A stretch of 30,825 nt of DNA. Origin: Flemingiibacterium sp964430755. GTDB taxonomy: Bacteria; Bacillota; Clostridia; Oscillospirales; CAG-272. Position numbers and translations under genes: made by a program. The notes under the pieces were generated by a model. That model did no database searches. It was not told where the DNA came from and was given only the letters and a program-made list of their open reading frames with translations. Below are positions 16,332-24,775 of the stretch, one piece after another; the stretch's first letter is position 1, and each line of letters begins with the position of its first letter. The stretch is from NCBI GenBank assembly GCA_964430755.1, contig CAYSFT010000024.1, forward strand, positions 1 through 30,825, read 5' to 3'.

Positions 16332-16661
16332 ATGAGTAATAACAAAAGCACGGGAAAATTTAGTTGGAAAACTGATTCATACCAGAATTATATTTTGCAT
16401 CTTATCGATGGTAAATCTTGCGAAACCTATGAACCGTATGATCTCCCGATGAATAAGGGATTAATCGCAAGTTACCGGTCCCTGAAAGACAATGATATGA
16501 TTGAGGTTTTGTCGGGTATCCTCGATGAAAGAGTTTATATCCCGAAAAAAAGCATTGTCGCTATTTCAACGGGTGGAGTAACAGAACGTGAATACTATTC
16601 TGCCAAGCCATTACCTGATTACAGATTTCATAAAACAAAGGAAGAAGGTGAAAAGTCATGA
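16332..16661 (+). CDS. Hypothetical protein
   Basis: A 109-residue protein with no family I recognise; no signal peptide, no membrane segment. An AAAGGA site lies about 10 bases upstream of the ATG. The base composition is richer in A/T than its neighbours. Its stop overlaps the next start in an ATGA arrangement. Confidence 0.65.
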   Translation: MSNNKSTGKFSWKTDSYQNYILHLIDGKSCETYEPYDLPMNKGLIASYRSLKDNDMIEVLSGILDERVYIPKKSIVAISTGGVTEREYYSAKPLPDYRFHKTKEEGEKS

Positions 16662-17056
16662 ACTACTTTGAAAAACAGATGCGAATTCTCTTCGGCGAGA
16701 GCGAGCTGTTCTCCGAAGCAATGTACAGCGGCAAGATGATGATCGGTAAGATCGATCAGGATGTCCGTGTCAAGCTCGAATTCATTTCGACGAACATTGC
16801 CAAGCAGTACAACGCCATGAAGGTAACCGTACTCAACCGCACCGAGGGTGAGATCGATAAAACCGTATTCCCGTTCAGAGATATCCTCGGTCCGAGGAAA
16901 GGCTACGATCCATACATTTGGGATGAGCCGAACTGTATGGGCTGGTACGGTTTCAAGCCGACAGCCGAAGAAATTGAACGGATCTCCGACACCATCAACG
17001 ACTATATGTCCATGTTCGCTGACGAAAATCTCGGCTATGAAATGAGGTCGATGTGA
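16658..17056 (+). CDS. Hypothetical protein
   Basis: A 132-residue soluble protein, not recognised. The middle has a region rich in aromatic residues and glycine (GYDPYIWDEPNCMGWYGF). The start overlaps the preceding stop (ATGA) after a GAAGGTG site, and its own stop overlaps the next start (TGATG), so it is a middle cistron of a tightly coupled group. Confidence 0.7.
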   Translation: MNYFEKQMRILFGESELFSEAMYSGKMMIGKIDQDVRVKLEFISTNIAKQYNAMKVTVLNRTEGEIDKTVFPFRDILGPRKGYDPYIWDEPNCMGWYGFKPTAEEIERISDTINDYMSMFADENLGYEMRSM

Positions 17057-18048
17057 TGGAAAAGAAGATGCCCGTAGGCAAGATTGACTTCCTTGACACC
17101 AAAGGTATAGTTGGTGAAACCTGCTTCTACTACACTGAAGAAGAATTCCTCAAATCTGTAAAGCACGAAAACTACTATGGTGCTCCTATGGTGGTGACGG
17201 TCTTTCGGGATGATAACGGACAGACGATCCCGCTTGATTTCATGAAAGACTTCGATCCCTATCCGCAGGGGTTCCACATTATCGATTACGAAGAAGGTGA
17301 AAACTTGAACGAATTTCAAAAGCTCGAACGCCTTGCAAAGCAATACAAGGCACTGTATCCGCAAGGGACACGAATCGAGCTTCAGATGATGGGAAGCGAT
17401 CCTCGCCCCATCGAACCCGGCACACGAGGCACGGTAGATCATGTTGATGACCTCGGCACGATCCACTGCACATTCGATAACGGCAGGAGGTTCGGTATTA
17501 CCCCCGAGGAAGACAGCTTCCGTGTACTCACGCACGATGAGGTGCTTGATGAACGAAGCGAAAAACTGCAGAAGCAATTCATCGATAAGGTCAACAACGA
17601 AGTCATTCCCTGTATCGAATGGGTTGGTATGCGTAATGCCTACAAGAAAAACATTATGGATGTCCCGAAGGATTTGCTGAAGGATCTCCATGAGAAGTTT
17701 CTTGAAGTATACGGTACCGATTACCTCGATGACGATTACGGCTTCGTGACAGTCCCCGGTGTAGTACAAGGTGCGGACGGCAGACCATATGTAGCCTTGC
17801 TCGATCTCGATGTATCATCCTCGGGTGAGCATTGGGGTACATTCTTCTTTACTCCGGAAGGTACGATCGATGATCAGAACATCAGCGAAAACATGATGTC
17901 TATGCGCAAACAGATTGGTGTATACAAGTATTGGTACACCCCTGTATTGGAACGCGATCATCATGTGGACTTCGATAACTGCCCCGATGAGATCACCGAA
18001 ATGCTGAACTATGCAACTGAGCAGACAAACGAGGTGAAGCTCGAATGA
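17056..18048 (+). CDS. DUF4314-containing hypothetical protein
   Basis: A 330-residue protein. Residues about 95-160 (LYPQGTRIELQMMG, PGTRGTVDHVDD and IHCTFDNGRRFGI) match the DUF4314 pattern, a small SH3-like barrel domain common on mobile elements of Firmicutes. The N-terminal 90 residues and the C-terminal half are not assigned. The start is placed at 17056, coupled to the upstream stop, with GAGG at 17044-17047; a GTG one codon earlier is possible. The stop overlaps the methyltransferase start (ATGA). Role unknown, but placement suggests an element maintenance or anti-defence function. Confidence 0.7.
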   Translation: MEKKMPVGKIDFLDTKGIVGETCFYYTEEEFLKSVKHENYYGAPMVVTVFRDDNGQTIPLDFMKDFDPYPQGFHIIDYEEGENLNEFQKLERLAKQYKALYPQGTRIELQMMGSDPRPIEPGTRGTVDHVDDLGTIHCTFDNGRRFGITPEEDSFRVLTHDEVLDERSEKLQKQFIDKVNNEVIPCIEWVGMRNAYKKNIMDVPKDLLKDLHEKFLEVYGTDYLDDDYGFVTVPGVVQGADGRPYVALLDLDVSSSGEHWGTFFFTPEGTIDDQNISENMMSMRKQIGVYKYWYTPVLERDHHVDFDNCPDEITEMLNYATEQTNEVKLE

Positions 18049-19172
18049 AACAAATCAAATATCTCGATATGTTCGCCGGCGTTGGCGGGTTCCGAACAGG
18101 ACTCACGAATGTCGGCGATTTTTTTATTCCCGTAGGCTGGTGCGAGATAGACAGATATGCACAGAAAGCCTACAGAGCGTTGTACGAAACGGAAGGTGAA
18201 TATTTTTGTGATGACGCAACCCAAATCAAACCAGAAGATCTCCCCGAAATTGATCTTATCTGCGCCGGATTTCCTTGTCAGCCATTTTCAGTCAGCGGCA
18301 GAAGACTCGGCTTTGCTGATACAAGAGGCACTCTCTTTCATGAGATCGTCCGAGTGGCTGAAGCCCGGCGACCTGCTTATCTTTTGCTCGAAAACGTCCC
18401 GGGGCTTCTCAATCACGAGGACGGGAAAACTTTCGGAACTATCCTTGCCGCGATACATGAGCTGGGGTATTCTCTTGAATGGTGTGTGCTTAACAGCGCG
18501 AATTTCGGAGTCCCGCAGCAGCGAAGGCGGGTGTACATTGTCGGATATCTTGATAGCCGACTGTCCGGAAAAATATTTCCTCTCTCCCAGAGCGATGGAA
18601 CGGCTCTTAGGCAAGTTATACCCGGAGGACAAGGACAGCGAGTCTACAGCCCCGAAGGAGCAAGCACATGTCTGACTTCACAAGGTGGAGGCTGGGGTGC
18701 GAAGACAGGACTCTACCTGATAGACATGAACCCGAATCCCGTAATAACGGACACCGCCCGATGCATCACCGCAAGGTATCTTGCGGCGCCAAGCAATCGT
18801 AGGGGCGAGCATTCAGGTGTGCTCATCTCAAATGCAAGAGCCGTGCTGACTCCCGAAAGAGAAAGCGTAAGACAGCAAGGCAGACGGATGAAAGAACCAA
18901 ACGAGCCTATGTTCACGTTGACCGCACAAGATAAACATGGTGTGGAATACAATGGGCGAGTCCGCAGATTAATGCCCCGGGAATGTTTCCGCTTGCAGGG
19001 GTTTACGGATGAGCAGTTCTTCAAGCTTGTGGAAGCAGGCATCCCCAAAGCACAACTATACAAGATGGCAGGCAATTCCGTGACCACCAATGTGGTGACT
19101 GCCGTCGGAACAAAACTCATGGAAGAAATACTCAAATTAGAACAGGAGGATAATACAAATGTTACCACGTAA
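18045..19172 (+). CDS. DNA (cytosine-5) methyltransferase
   Basis: A 375-residue C5-methyltransferase that transfers methyl from S-adenosylmethionine to cytosine in a specific DNA sequence. Motif I DMFAGVGG at 8-15, motif IV with catalytic Cys78 in GFPCQPFS, motif VI ENVPG at 116-120, motif VIII QQRRRV at 158-163, a target-recognition region about 185-305, and motifs IX-X ending in AGNSVTTNV at 342-350 are all in order, so it should be active. No restriction endonuclease gene is beside it; it is an orphan, as on many phages and integrative elements, probably protecting the element from restriction. GAGGTGA precedes the ATG, which overlaps the upstream stop. Confidence 0.95.
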   Translation: MKQIKYLDMFAGVGGFRTGLTNVGDFFIPVGWCEIDRYAQKAYRALYETEGEYFCDDATQIKPEDLPEIDLICAGFPCQPFSVSGRRLGFADTRGTLFHEIVRVAEARRPAYLLLENVPGLLNHEDGKTFGTILAAIHELGYSLEWCVLNSANFGVPQQRRRVYIVGYLDSRLSGKIFPLSQSDGTALRQVIPGGQGQRVYSPEGASTCLTSQGGGWGAKTGLYLIDMNPNPVITDTARCITARYLAAPSNRRGEHSGVLISNARAVLTPERESVRQQGRRMKEPNEPMFTLTAQDKHGVEYNGRVRRLMPRECFRLQGFTDEQFFKLVEAGIPKAQLYKMAGNSVTTNVVTAVGTKLMEEILKLEQEDNTNVTT

Positions 19173-19407
19173 ATTAGGGATAAGAGAGATACGCGAGTAT
19201 AAAGCGGTAATACGTGCACTTACAAATCCAAGTTATATTTGCTCCGGAGAAGATTCACAGCTCATCAGAGCGTATGTCGGTCGAATGATAAGAGATCTTG
19301 ATTTCACCGAGACATGTGAAAGTTCAGAGAATAAGTCTGTTGACTCGGGAACTTCATTTGAAAACTACTTTGAGGAGGCGATGAAGAATGCCGAATCATG
19401 TAATTAA
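19159..19407 (+). CDS. Small hypothetical protein
   Basis: An 82-residue protein, not recognised, with a basic N-terminal half and acidic C-terminal half. It overlaps the end of the methyltransferase gene by 14 bases and the next gene by 20 bases, and has a good AGGAGG site about 10 bases before its ATG. The strong ribosome site and coupling support it being real. Confidence 0.65.
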   Translation: MLPRKLGIREIREYKAVIRALTNPSYICSGEDSQLIRAYVGRMIRDLDFTETCESSENKSVDSGTSFENYFEEAMKNAESCN

Positions 19408-20500
19408 CCGTCTTACCTTCGACTGCCCCGAGGAACGCCTAAAGCAGATTCTCTCCGAGATCTGTTATGACGATTCCGCAGAGGTCGAAACTACCGGCAT
19501 CGGTACGATAGATTTCAACAAGATCACACCGATGCCCTCGAGCCTTGATATCGAGGACGGAAGCAATACCGATCACGGTATCAACCTCTATCTCACAGCA
19601 ATCAATCCCAACGTAAAATACTTCGGTGAGGAGAAGATGAATCCGCAGGAATTCGAAGCTCTTACTGAAAGGCTCAGCGGTCACCGCCATTTCTTGCCGC
19701 ATAAAATCATGCTCTCATCGGCTGAGATTGAAGAATGTACCAAGTACAGATCTGCCGATGAGCTGATCAGACTCGGTAAGACTGCGGTCGAAAACCTTAT
19801 GAACTACGGTGCCACCACATGGTACGACTGGCGCACTCGGGGAGATACTTGGAATACCAAGTGGAATTCCTATAGCCCTTACTATGGCGGTGGTAACGAG
19901 ATATGCTTCCAGACTGCATGGACGGCTCCTCATCCTATCGTGGAAAGATTGTCGGAAATGTATCCCGAAGTATCCATCAAGCATATGTGGGCAAACGAGG
20001 ACTTGTGGCAGGACTGCGGAAGCAGGACCTATCTCGGCGGTGAGATGATCGACTTTGATGAACCGAGCAACGACAAGGAACACCTCGATGCCGCAGCCTC
20101 CATTTGGGGATATGATCTCAAGGAAGACTACGGCTTGGTCGAAAGTGCATCAGGAACCGGCTATGTGGACACCGAAAACGAAACCTACGAACTTGTCTCT
20201 GTATGCGGTCAGCCCGGGCTGTTTTCCAACGGCAGAATGAATCTCGGTGATATTCCGAGCGGATTGTACCTGTATCATCTGCGAAGCGGCGATAACGGCG
20301 AACAGTTCTGCACTCTGGAAGCGGAGGTTGGTGTCAACCACGGCGGTTCTATCGTTACTGACAAACCGTTAGAGCTTGGAGAACAAAGTTACATCGATCT
20401 TCATAAAACCAACGGTATACTCTTCATGGGCGAAGAAATAACCTTCGGTCAATTCATGGAGGGCGACTTCGAAACGAAGGAAGGTGTCAAGTTTGAGTGA
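19388..20500 (+). CDS. YubB/Api92-like domain protein with an LPD28-like C-terminal domain
   Basis: A 370-residue protein. The first 220 residues fit the ferredoxin-like DUF1281/YubB (phage Api92) family: MPNHVINRLTF at the start, GTIDFNKITPMP, then WYDWRTRGDTWNTKWN and ETAW-like FQTAWTAPHP, ending with a SIKHMWANEDLW segment. Residues about 265-360 (VCGQPGLFSNGRMNL, IPSGLYLYHLR, VNHGGSIVT) resemble LPD28, one of the domains found in large polyvalent proteins that mobile elements inject or use early. GAGGAGG is 8 bases before the ATG. The function is not known; both domain types point to a conjugation or phage-related role. Confidence 0.72.
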   Translation: MPNHVINRLTFDCPEERLKQILSEICYDDSAEVETTGIGTIDFNKITPMPSSLDIEDGSNTDHGINLYLTAINPNVKYFGEEKMNPQEFEALTERLSGHRHFLPHKIMLSSAEIEECTKYRSADELIRLGKTAVENLMNYGATTWYDWRTRGDTWNTKWNSYSPYYGGGNEICFQTAWTAPHPIVERLSEMYPEVSIKHMWANEDLWQDCGSRTYLGGEMIDFDEPSNDKEHLDAAASIWGYDLKEDYGLVESASGTGYVDTENETYELVSVCGQPGLFSNGRMNLGDIPSGLYLYHLRSGDNGEQFCTLEAEVGVNHGGSIVTDKPLELGEQSYIDLHKTNGILFMGEEITFGQFMEGDFETKEGVKFE

Positions 20501-21143
20501 AATACGAATCGTAACTGCCGAGGACCTCCGCAATATGAAACGCAGTGAAGGTATCATCTTTCAAGGCTGCGGCGGTGAGCTTCAGGAGTGGGTGGACGGT
20601 GTCAACGAGATGCTTACCGAGGAAGGTATCCTTATGAATGACAGTAAATTCAGTAAGATCGATGCCTTCAAGCATGAGGGGCTTACCAACCTCCTCTTCC
20701 ACTTTACCGACGATGTCAAGCTCAACATCGGAAAACTTGCAATGTGGCGACTCAGGACACATGGTCAATTCGGAGGTACTTGGCTGTCCGACTACGTCCC
20801 GAACAGGCTCGGCGGATTCAATCAAAGTGCATTTGAAAAGCAAGTTGAGCAGCTGTACATAAGCAGTACAGAGGTCTCTCCCGATTTCCAATGCGATCAG
20901 ACACTCGGATTTCCGACGTCGCTGTGCTGGAACCGTGAAGAAGGAAAGGCATGGCTTGCGCTGAAGGAATCCATGATTACCGATGACCTCGACATGGCAC
21001 AGTTCGATAAGGCAGCCGAGGAGTTTGGTATCAGAGATTGCTTTGACACTGACGATTTCAATAATCTGCTTAACGAACTCGGTGAAGACGCTTATCAGAC
21101 AGCCTTTATGCACAGCGATGATGAACCCTTCGATTTAGCATAA
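20493..21143 (+). CDS. Hypothetical protein conserved on mobile elements
   Basis: A 216-residue soluble acidic protein that I do not recognise as a named family. Notable segments are EGIIFQGCGGELQEWVDG near the N-terminus and GGTWLSDYVPNRLGG in the middle. The start is taken as TTG at 20493, 8 bases after AAGGAAGG at 20477-20484 and overlapping the previous stop; a GTG at 20484 is inside the ribosome site. It ends the first cistron group, just before a strong terminator. Confidence 0.7.
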   Translation: MSEIRIVTAEDLRNMKRSEGIIFQGCGGELQEWVDGVNEMLTEEGILMNDSKFSKIDAFKHEGLTNLLFHFTDDVKLNIGKLAMWRLRTHGQFGGTWLSDYVPNRLGGFNQSAFEKQVEQLYISSTEVSPDFQCDQTLGFPTSLCWNREEGKAWLALKESMITDDLDMAQFDKAAEEFGIRDCFDTDDFNNLLNELGEDAYQTAFMHSDDEPFDLA

Positions 21144-21172
21144 ACCCACAATTAAATACAGAAAGATCATAG

Positions 21173-21214
21173 AAGCCCGTCTTGTGTGTTTTTTACACAA
21201 GGCGGGCTTTTTTT
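21173..21214 (+). terminator. Strong terminator closing the first element operon
   Basis: A 15-bp stem (21173-21187 with 21195-21209, one G-T pair), a 7-base T-rich loop and a run of T to 21214. It divides the element's early block into two transcripts, unless it is an antitermination point. Confidence 0.9.
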
Positions 21215-21244
21215 GTTTTTCGATCTTTCGGAAAGGAAATTTGC

Positions 21245-22114
21245 ATGAACAGCTTCATGAGTTGGATCGGCGGCAAGAAGGCTCTCCGAGATGAAATACT
21301 TGCCCGTTTCCCACTCGAATATAAACGGTATATAGAAGTGTTCGGCGGCGGTGGCTGGGTACTCTTTCATAAGCCTGCAGGCAGAGATTTTGAAGTGTAC
21401 AACGACTTCAATCCAAATCTTGCAAACCTGTACCGCTGTGTCAGAGATCACCCCAAGGAGCTCATCGCCGAACTCACATATGTACTCAACTCCCGCATCG
21501 ATTTCGATTTTGTACGCAAAACACTGCATACAAAAACCGAGATCCCCGATATCAAACGAGCTGCATATTTCTATCAGCTCATTCGCCAGAGCTATGCCTC
21601 CGGTCTCGATTCGTTTGGAGCGCAGCCCCACTCCATGTGGAACAATTTCCCCCTCATAACACAGGCGTGCTCAAGACTCCAGAAGGTAGTCATCGAAAAC
21701 AAGGATTTCGAGAAGCTCATCAAACAGTATGACCGACCGGAATCTTTCTTCTACTGCGATCCTCCGTACTACGAAACCGAGGATTACTACGAAGATGTCG
21801 GATTCACCACAAAGGACCATGAACGGCTTGCTAACGCACTGTGTTCGATACAAGGAAAGTTTCTGCTTTCGTACAATGACTGCCCCGAGATACGAGAGCT
21901 TTACTCTCGCCCCGGCATCGTTATTGAAGGAACCTCGAGACTTTCCAACATCGCACAGCGGTATGAGGCAGGAAAGCAATATGCAGAGCTTATCATATCG
22001 AATTATGATACCGAAGAAAAAATCAATGCTATCCGCCAACTGTCACTCTTTGACATCATGGAGGAAAGCAGACAGCTATTAAAAGAAAGGAAAATTATAT
22101 GGACTTCAGAATGA
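21245..22114 (+). CDS. D12-class DNA adenine-N6 methyltransferase
   Basis: A 289-residue Dam-like enzyme that methylates adenine in DNA with S-adenosylmethionine. The N-terminal SWIGGKK at 6-12, the cofactor motif EVFGGGGW at 31-38 and the catalytic DPPY at 172-175 are present and correctly spaced. The recognition sequence cannot be read from the protein; GATC is only the commonest possibility in the family. There is no endonuclease partner, so it is an orphan enzyme likely to protect the element. The start at 21245 has GAAAGGA upstream; an open frame back to 21182 runs through the terminator. It overlaps the next gene by 16 bases. Confidence 0.92.
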   Translation: MNSFMSWIGGKKALRDEILARFPLEYKRYIEVFGGGGWVLFHKPAGRDFEVYNDFNPNLANLYRCVRDHPKELIAELTYVLNSRIDFDFVRKTLHTKTEIPDIKRAAYFYQLIRQSYASGLDSFGAQPHSMWNNFPLITQACSRLQKVVIENKDFEKLIKQYDRPESFFYCDPPYYETEDYYEDVGFTTKDHERLANALCSIQGKFLLSYNDCPEIRELYSRPGIVIEGTSRLSNIAQRYEAGKQYAELIISNYDTEEKINAIRQLSLFDIMEESRQLLKERKIIWTSE

Positions 22115-22497
22115 AAATCACACTGACTCTCCCCGAGGAGATGATCAAGACGATGGGTATCACGGAAGATACCCTTTTCATCACAACCTATGAAGACGGT
22201 CAGATTCACGTAGAGCCTTACGATGAAGATGATCTCGCCGAGGATTTCCCTGATGAGGAAGAATTTGAGGAAGATTACGACGATGATGCAATGGGAGTGG
22301 ATTTCTTGGCAGCCTTGGCAAGTGCTTTTGAAAGAGGCACGCGTCAGGGGTATGAAGACGGTTATGCATACGGCTTCGGAGATGCCCACAAGGGATTGCC
22401 TTACAACTACTATTACCGCGGCCGAATCCTCAAACTCCATGATCATCCTGCGGACATGCCTTGCAGTCCACTTTGCAGATGTAAAAACAGACACTAA
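22099..22497 (+). CDS. AbrB/SpoVT-like N-terminal domain with acidic centre and Gly/Tyr-rich tail
   Basis: A 132-residue protein. The first 40 residues (MKITLTLPEEMIKTMGI, then EDGQIHVEPY) look like a swapped-hairpin AbrB/MazE DNA-binding domain, though with fewer basic residues than usual. The next 25 residues are nearly all Asp/Glu, followed by a Gly/Tyr/Arg segment and a Cys/His-rich end (CSPLCRCKNRH). It overlaps the adenine methyltransferase gene and has its own AAAGGA site. A regulator or DNA mimic is possible; this is inference. Confidence 0.6.
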   Translation: MDFRMKITLTLPEEMIKTMGITEDTLFITTYEDGQIHVEPYDEDDLAEDFPDEEEFEEDYDDDAMGVDFLAALASAFERGTRQGYEDGYAYGFGDAHKGLPYNYYYRGRILKLHDHPADMPCSPLCRCKNRH

Positions 22498-22531
22498 TCA
22501 ATAACACACATACACAGAAAGGATTTTACAC

Positions 22532-22840
22532 ATGAACAAGATTTTCAAGATTCTCGGCAAGCGCGGCCGTATCACTATCCCCTACGAAATCCGAATGAAG
22601 CTTGGCTTTCGCTACAACGATGTGCTCTCTTTCGAGGAGCAGGACGATAACACCGTAGTCATCAAACGCGAAAAGGTATGCGATCATTGCGGCAAGACGG
22701 CCGAAACAAAGAAAAAGCCCGGAGATCTTGAATCCCTTCTCGATTTCATCGATGAACTCTCTGATGAGGAAAAGAAGATAGCCTTCTTTCATCTTTGCAA
22801 CGAATGGGATAAGATCAAAAGAAACATCGTAAAGGAATAA
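22532..22840 (+). CDS. AbrB/MazE-family transcriptional regulator
   Basis: A 102-residue protein. GRITIPYEIRMKLGF followed by NDVLSFEEQDDNTVVIKR is a clear SpoVT/AbrB swapped-hairpin domain (residues about 8-47), which dimerises and binds DNA. It then has CDHC (one half of a possible zinc site) and an acidic helical tail. AAAGGA lies 10 bases before the ATG. It could regulate the element's own promoters; no toxin gene is next to it, so an antitoxin role is less likely. Confidence 0.78.
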   Translation: MNKIFKILGKRGRITIPYEIRMKLGFRYNDVLSFEEQDDNTVVIKREKVCDHCGKTAETKKKPGDLESLLDFIDELSDEEKKIAFFHLCNEWDKIKRNIVKE

Positions 22841-22874
22841 CTCATTAAGTCTACAGAAATGAGGTGAAAAACGC

Positions 22875-24020
22875 ATGAATGTACTCATAAGCAAAAACTG
22901 CAGGCGTACATGGTTAAAGCTTCCTTGCTCTGAACTTGAAATGCAGGAGGCGTTGGAAGCAGTTCAGAGTATGTCTGCACTTGATACAAATGTCCTTGTT
23001 GTCGAGGTCGACGATGCTGTGAAAGAGCTGAATACCCTTGTCGGACAGCACGTAGATCTCGACCACCTGAATCTCCTCGCACGATGCATGGACGGTCTGT
23101 TCGGCGACGAATACAATCAATTCCGAGCGGCACTCCATATCAGAGGTGTGTCGGATATCAAGACCATGGTCAATCTGACGCAGGAGGTGTACAACTACAC
23201 CATTGCATCTCCCGATGCCTCCCTTACTTCCATCGGCAAGGATCACTACATGAACCTTCACGGCGGATGCATGACGATGGAGGAAGAATCCAAGATCGAC
23301 TTTGCAGCTATCGGCCGAGAACTTATCGCATCGGGTAAAGGTATCGAATCCCCCTACGGTCTTGTGTTCGTTAACGACCTCGATCCCTCGCTGTTCTTTA
23401 ACGGTAAGAATATGCCGTGCTACTATGACCGCAAGTTCGTCATAAGCTGTTTCCTCAAGAATGGGGACAGCACGGAACACCTTTTCCTTCCGTGCAATGA
23501 GAATGCCATAGATAAAGCGGTTTACCGACTCGGCGCAGAAGGTGTAAGCGAATGTACGGTTGAGATCGAAAACTACGGTTTCGGCGGTAAGTTCAGCGAG
23601 CTTGTAGATACCCTTGAAGATTACGATCTGTATGAGTTGAACCGCCTAACACACGAGGTGCAGGATTTTGGCAGAGATGACCTTGAAAAGTTGGCGGCAC
23701 TCTATGAGTATACCCGGAATTTCATGGAACCCGAACCGATCTATGCACTGACCTGCCTTGCAGAGCATCTTGACAGCTTCACTTTCGCGCCCGACATTGA
23801 CAACACCGAGGATCTCGGAATTTATCTTATTCAGGACTCGGGTGAATACACCTACGATCCCGAGCTTGATGACTATTACAGGTACGAGTTGCTCGGCGAA
23901 GACAGAGTCGAAAACGAAAGAGGAATCTTTCTCGACTCGGGGTATGTCGGCATCAAGGATGACATCGAAATTACCGATATCATCGACGAATACGGTCCGA
24001 AGATGGGAGGTATCTCATGA
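22875..24020 (+). CDS. ArdA-like antirestriction protein
   Basis: A 381-residue strongly acidic protein. The pattern in the last 100 residues (LTCLAEHLDSFTFAPDI, DLGIYLIQDSG, LDDYYRYELLGEDR and GYVG) matches the elongated ArdA family, which mimics bent B-DNA and blocks type I restriction enzymes during transfer. It is about twice as long as Tn916 Orf18 and has an extra N-terminal domain also present in the protein at 15099-15959. The start follows GAGGTGA 8 bases upstream. The stop overlaps the next start (ATGA), so it is coupled to the YodL-DUF3846 gene. Confidence 0.68.
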   Translation: MNVLISKNCRRTWLKLPCSELEMQEALEAVQSMSALDTNVLVVEVDDAVKELNTLVGQHVDLDHLNLLARCMDGLFGDEYNQFRAALHIRGVSDIKTMVNLTQEVYNYTIASPDASLTSIGKDHYMNLHGGCMTMEEESKIDFAAIGRELIASGKGIESPYGLVFVNDLDPSLFFNGKNMPCYYDRKFVISCFLKNGDSTEHLFLPCNENAIDKAVYRLGAEGVSECTVEIENYGFGGKFSELVDTLEDYDLYELNRLTHEVQDFGRDDLEKLAALYEYTRNFMEPEPIYALTCLAEHLDSFTFAPDIDNTEDLGIYLIQDSGEYTYDPELDDYYRYELLGEDRVENERGIFLDSGYVGIKDDIEITDIIDEYGPKMGGIS

Positions 24021-24694
24021 AAATCAAAGTATACCAAATCGACCGTGACCATGACGATAAAAATCTGATGTTCATGGGCTACGATTTCACTATGAAGCAC
24101 GGCGGTGTCGATCCTTCAGATTACAAATGCGTATTCGACGGCAATGTCGATTGCAGTAATCTTGAAGAAATCTATACGCTGTGCAATACGGATCATCTCA
24201 TCGGATACAACGGCCATTCACTCTCTGTTAGCGATATAGTTGACGTTGAGAACGATGGCTGTTATTTCTGTGACCGAGTCGGCTTCAAGAAGCTGGATGA
24301 CTTCGATGCATCTGCAGTCGAACCGATAGAGGGCAAGCGAATGCTGGTCATCGAACCGCATAAAGCACCGTATGAGATGCTCATTCCCGACAAGTTGGAA
24401 GCTCTTCAGCAGGCGGTACGCGGAATGATCGAGGCCACATATCCCTTCGAGGATAACGCCTTCATTTTCTCGAATGAGGAAGCCAAGCTCATCGGCATGG
24501 AAGGCAATCGCCGTCTGAACGGTGAAATCTATGCAGGTCCAATGCTCATCGCAGGCGATGACGGAGTTGGCGGGACAATGGATCTCACCGACGAGCAGAT
24601 CGAAAAATACACGAAGATGTTCGAGCAGCCGGAGGACATCTCGCCCGAGGAAGTTGAATCTTCTGCGGGATTCGGTATATACGGCTTTTATTGA
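24017..24694 (+). CDS. YodL-like and DUF3846 domain protein
   Basis: A 225-residue protein. Residues about 1-105 resemble the YodL domain (MKIKVYQIDR at the start, then YNGHSLSVSDIVDVE and CDRVGFKKL). Residues about 108-205 (MLVIEPHKAPYEMLI, LQQAVRGMIEA, GNRRLNGEIYAGPMLI) match DUF3846. The pair is frequent on conjugative elements of gut Firmicutes; molecular function unknown. GGAGG precedes the ATG, which overlaps the stop of the ArdA-like gene. Confidence 0.78.
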   Translation: MKIKVYQIDRDHDDKNLMFMGYDFTMKHGGVDPSDYKCVFDGNVDCSNLEEIYTLCNTDHLIGYNGHSLSVSDIVDVENDGCYFCDRVGFKKLDDFDASAVEPIEGKRMLVIEPHKAPYEMLIPDKLEALQQAVRGMIEATYPFEDNAFIFSNEEAKLIGMEGNRRLNGEIYAGPMLIAGDDGVGGTMDLTDEQIEKYTKMFEQPEDISPEEVESSAGFGIYGFY

Positions 24695-24701
24695 TATGAA
24701 G

Positions 24702-24738
24702 AAGTGGAGTTTTCGTTCATACGATGCTCCGCTTTTTT
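24702..24738 (+). terminator. Terminator after the YodL-DUF3846 gene
   Basis: AAGTGGAG at 24702-24709 pairs with CTCCGCTT at 24727-24734 (one G-T pair) and a T run follows. The 17-base loop is longer than usual, so strength is uncertain. Confidence 0.65.
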
Positions 24739-24775
24739 ATATATAACCCCACAAAGAAGAAAGGAGGAAAACGCC

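Noticed and set aside
18157..18675. A 172-codon plus-strand frame inside the cytosine methyltransferase gene
   Set aside because: The methyltransferase frame holds all conserved motifs; this overlapping frame has none.
18045..22114. Restriction-modification systems around the two methyltransferases
   Set aside because: No endonuclease or specificity gene is found next to either; both are treated as orphans.
22532..22840. Antitoxin of a toxin-antitoxin pair
   Set aside because: The AbrB-like protein has no toxin-like gene beside it; the next genes are the long ArdA-like and YodL-DUF3846 proteins.
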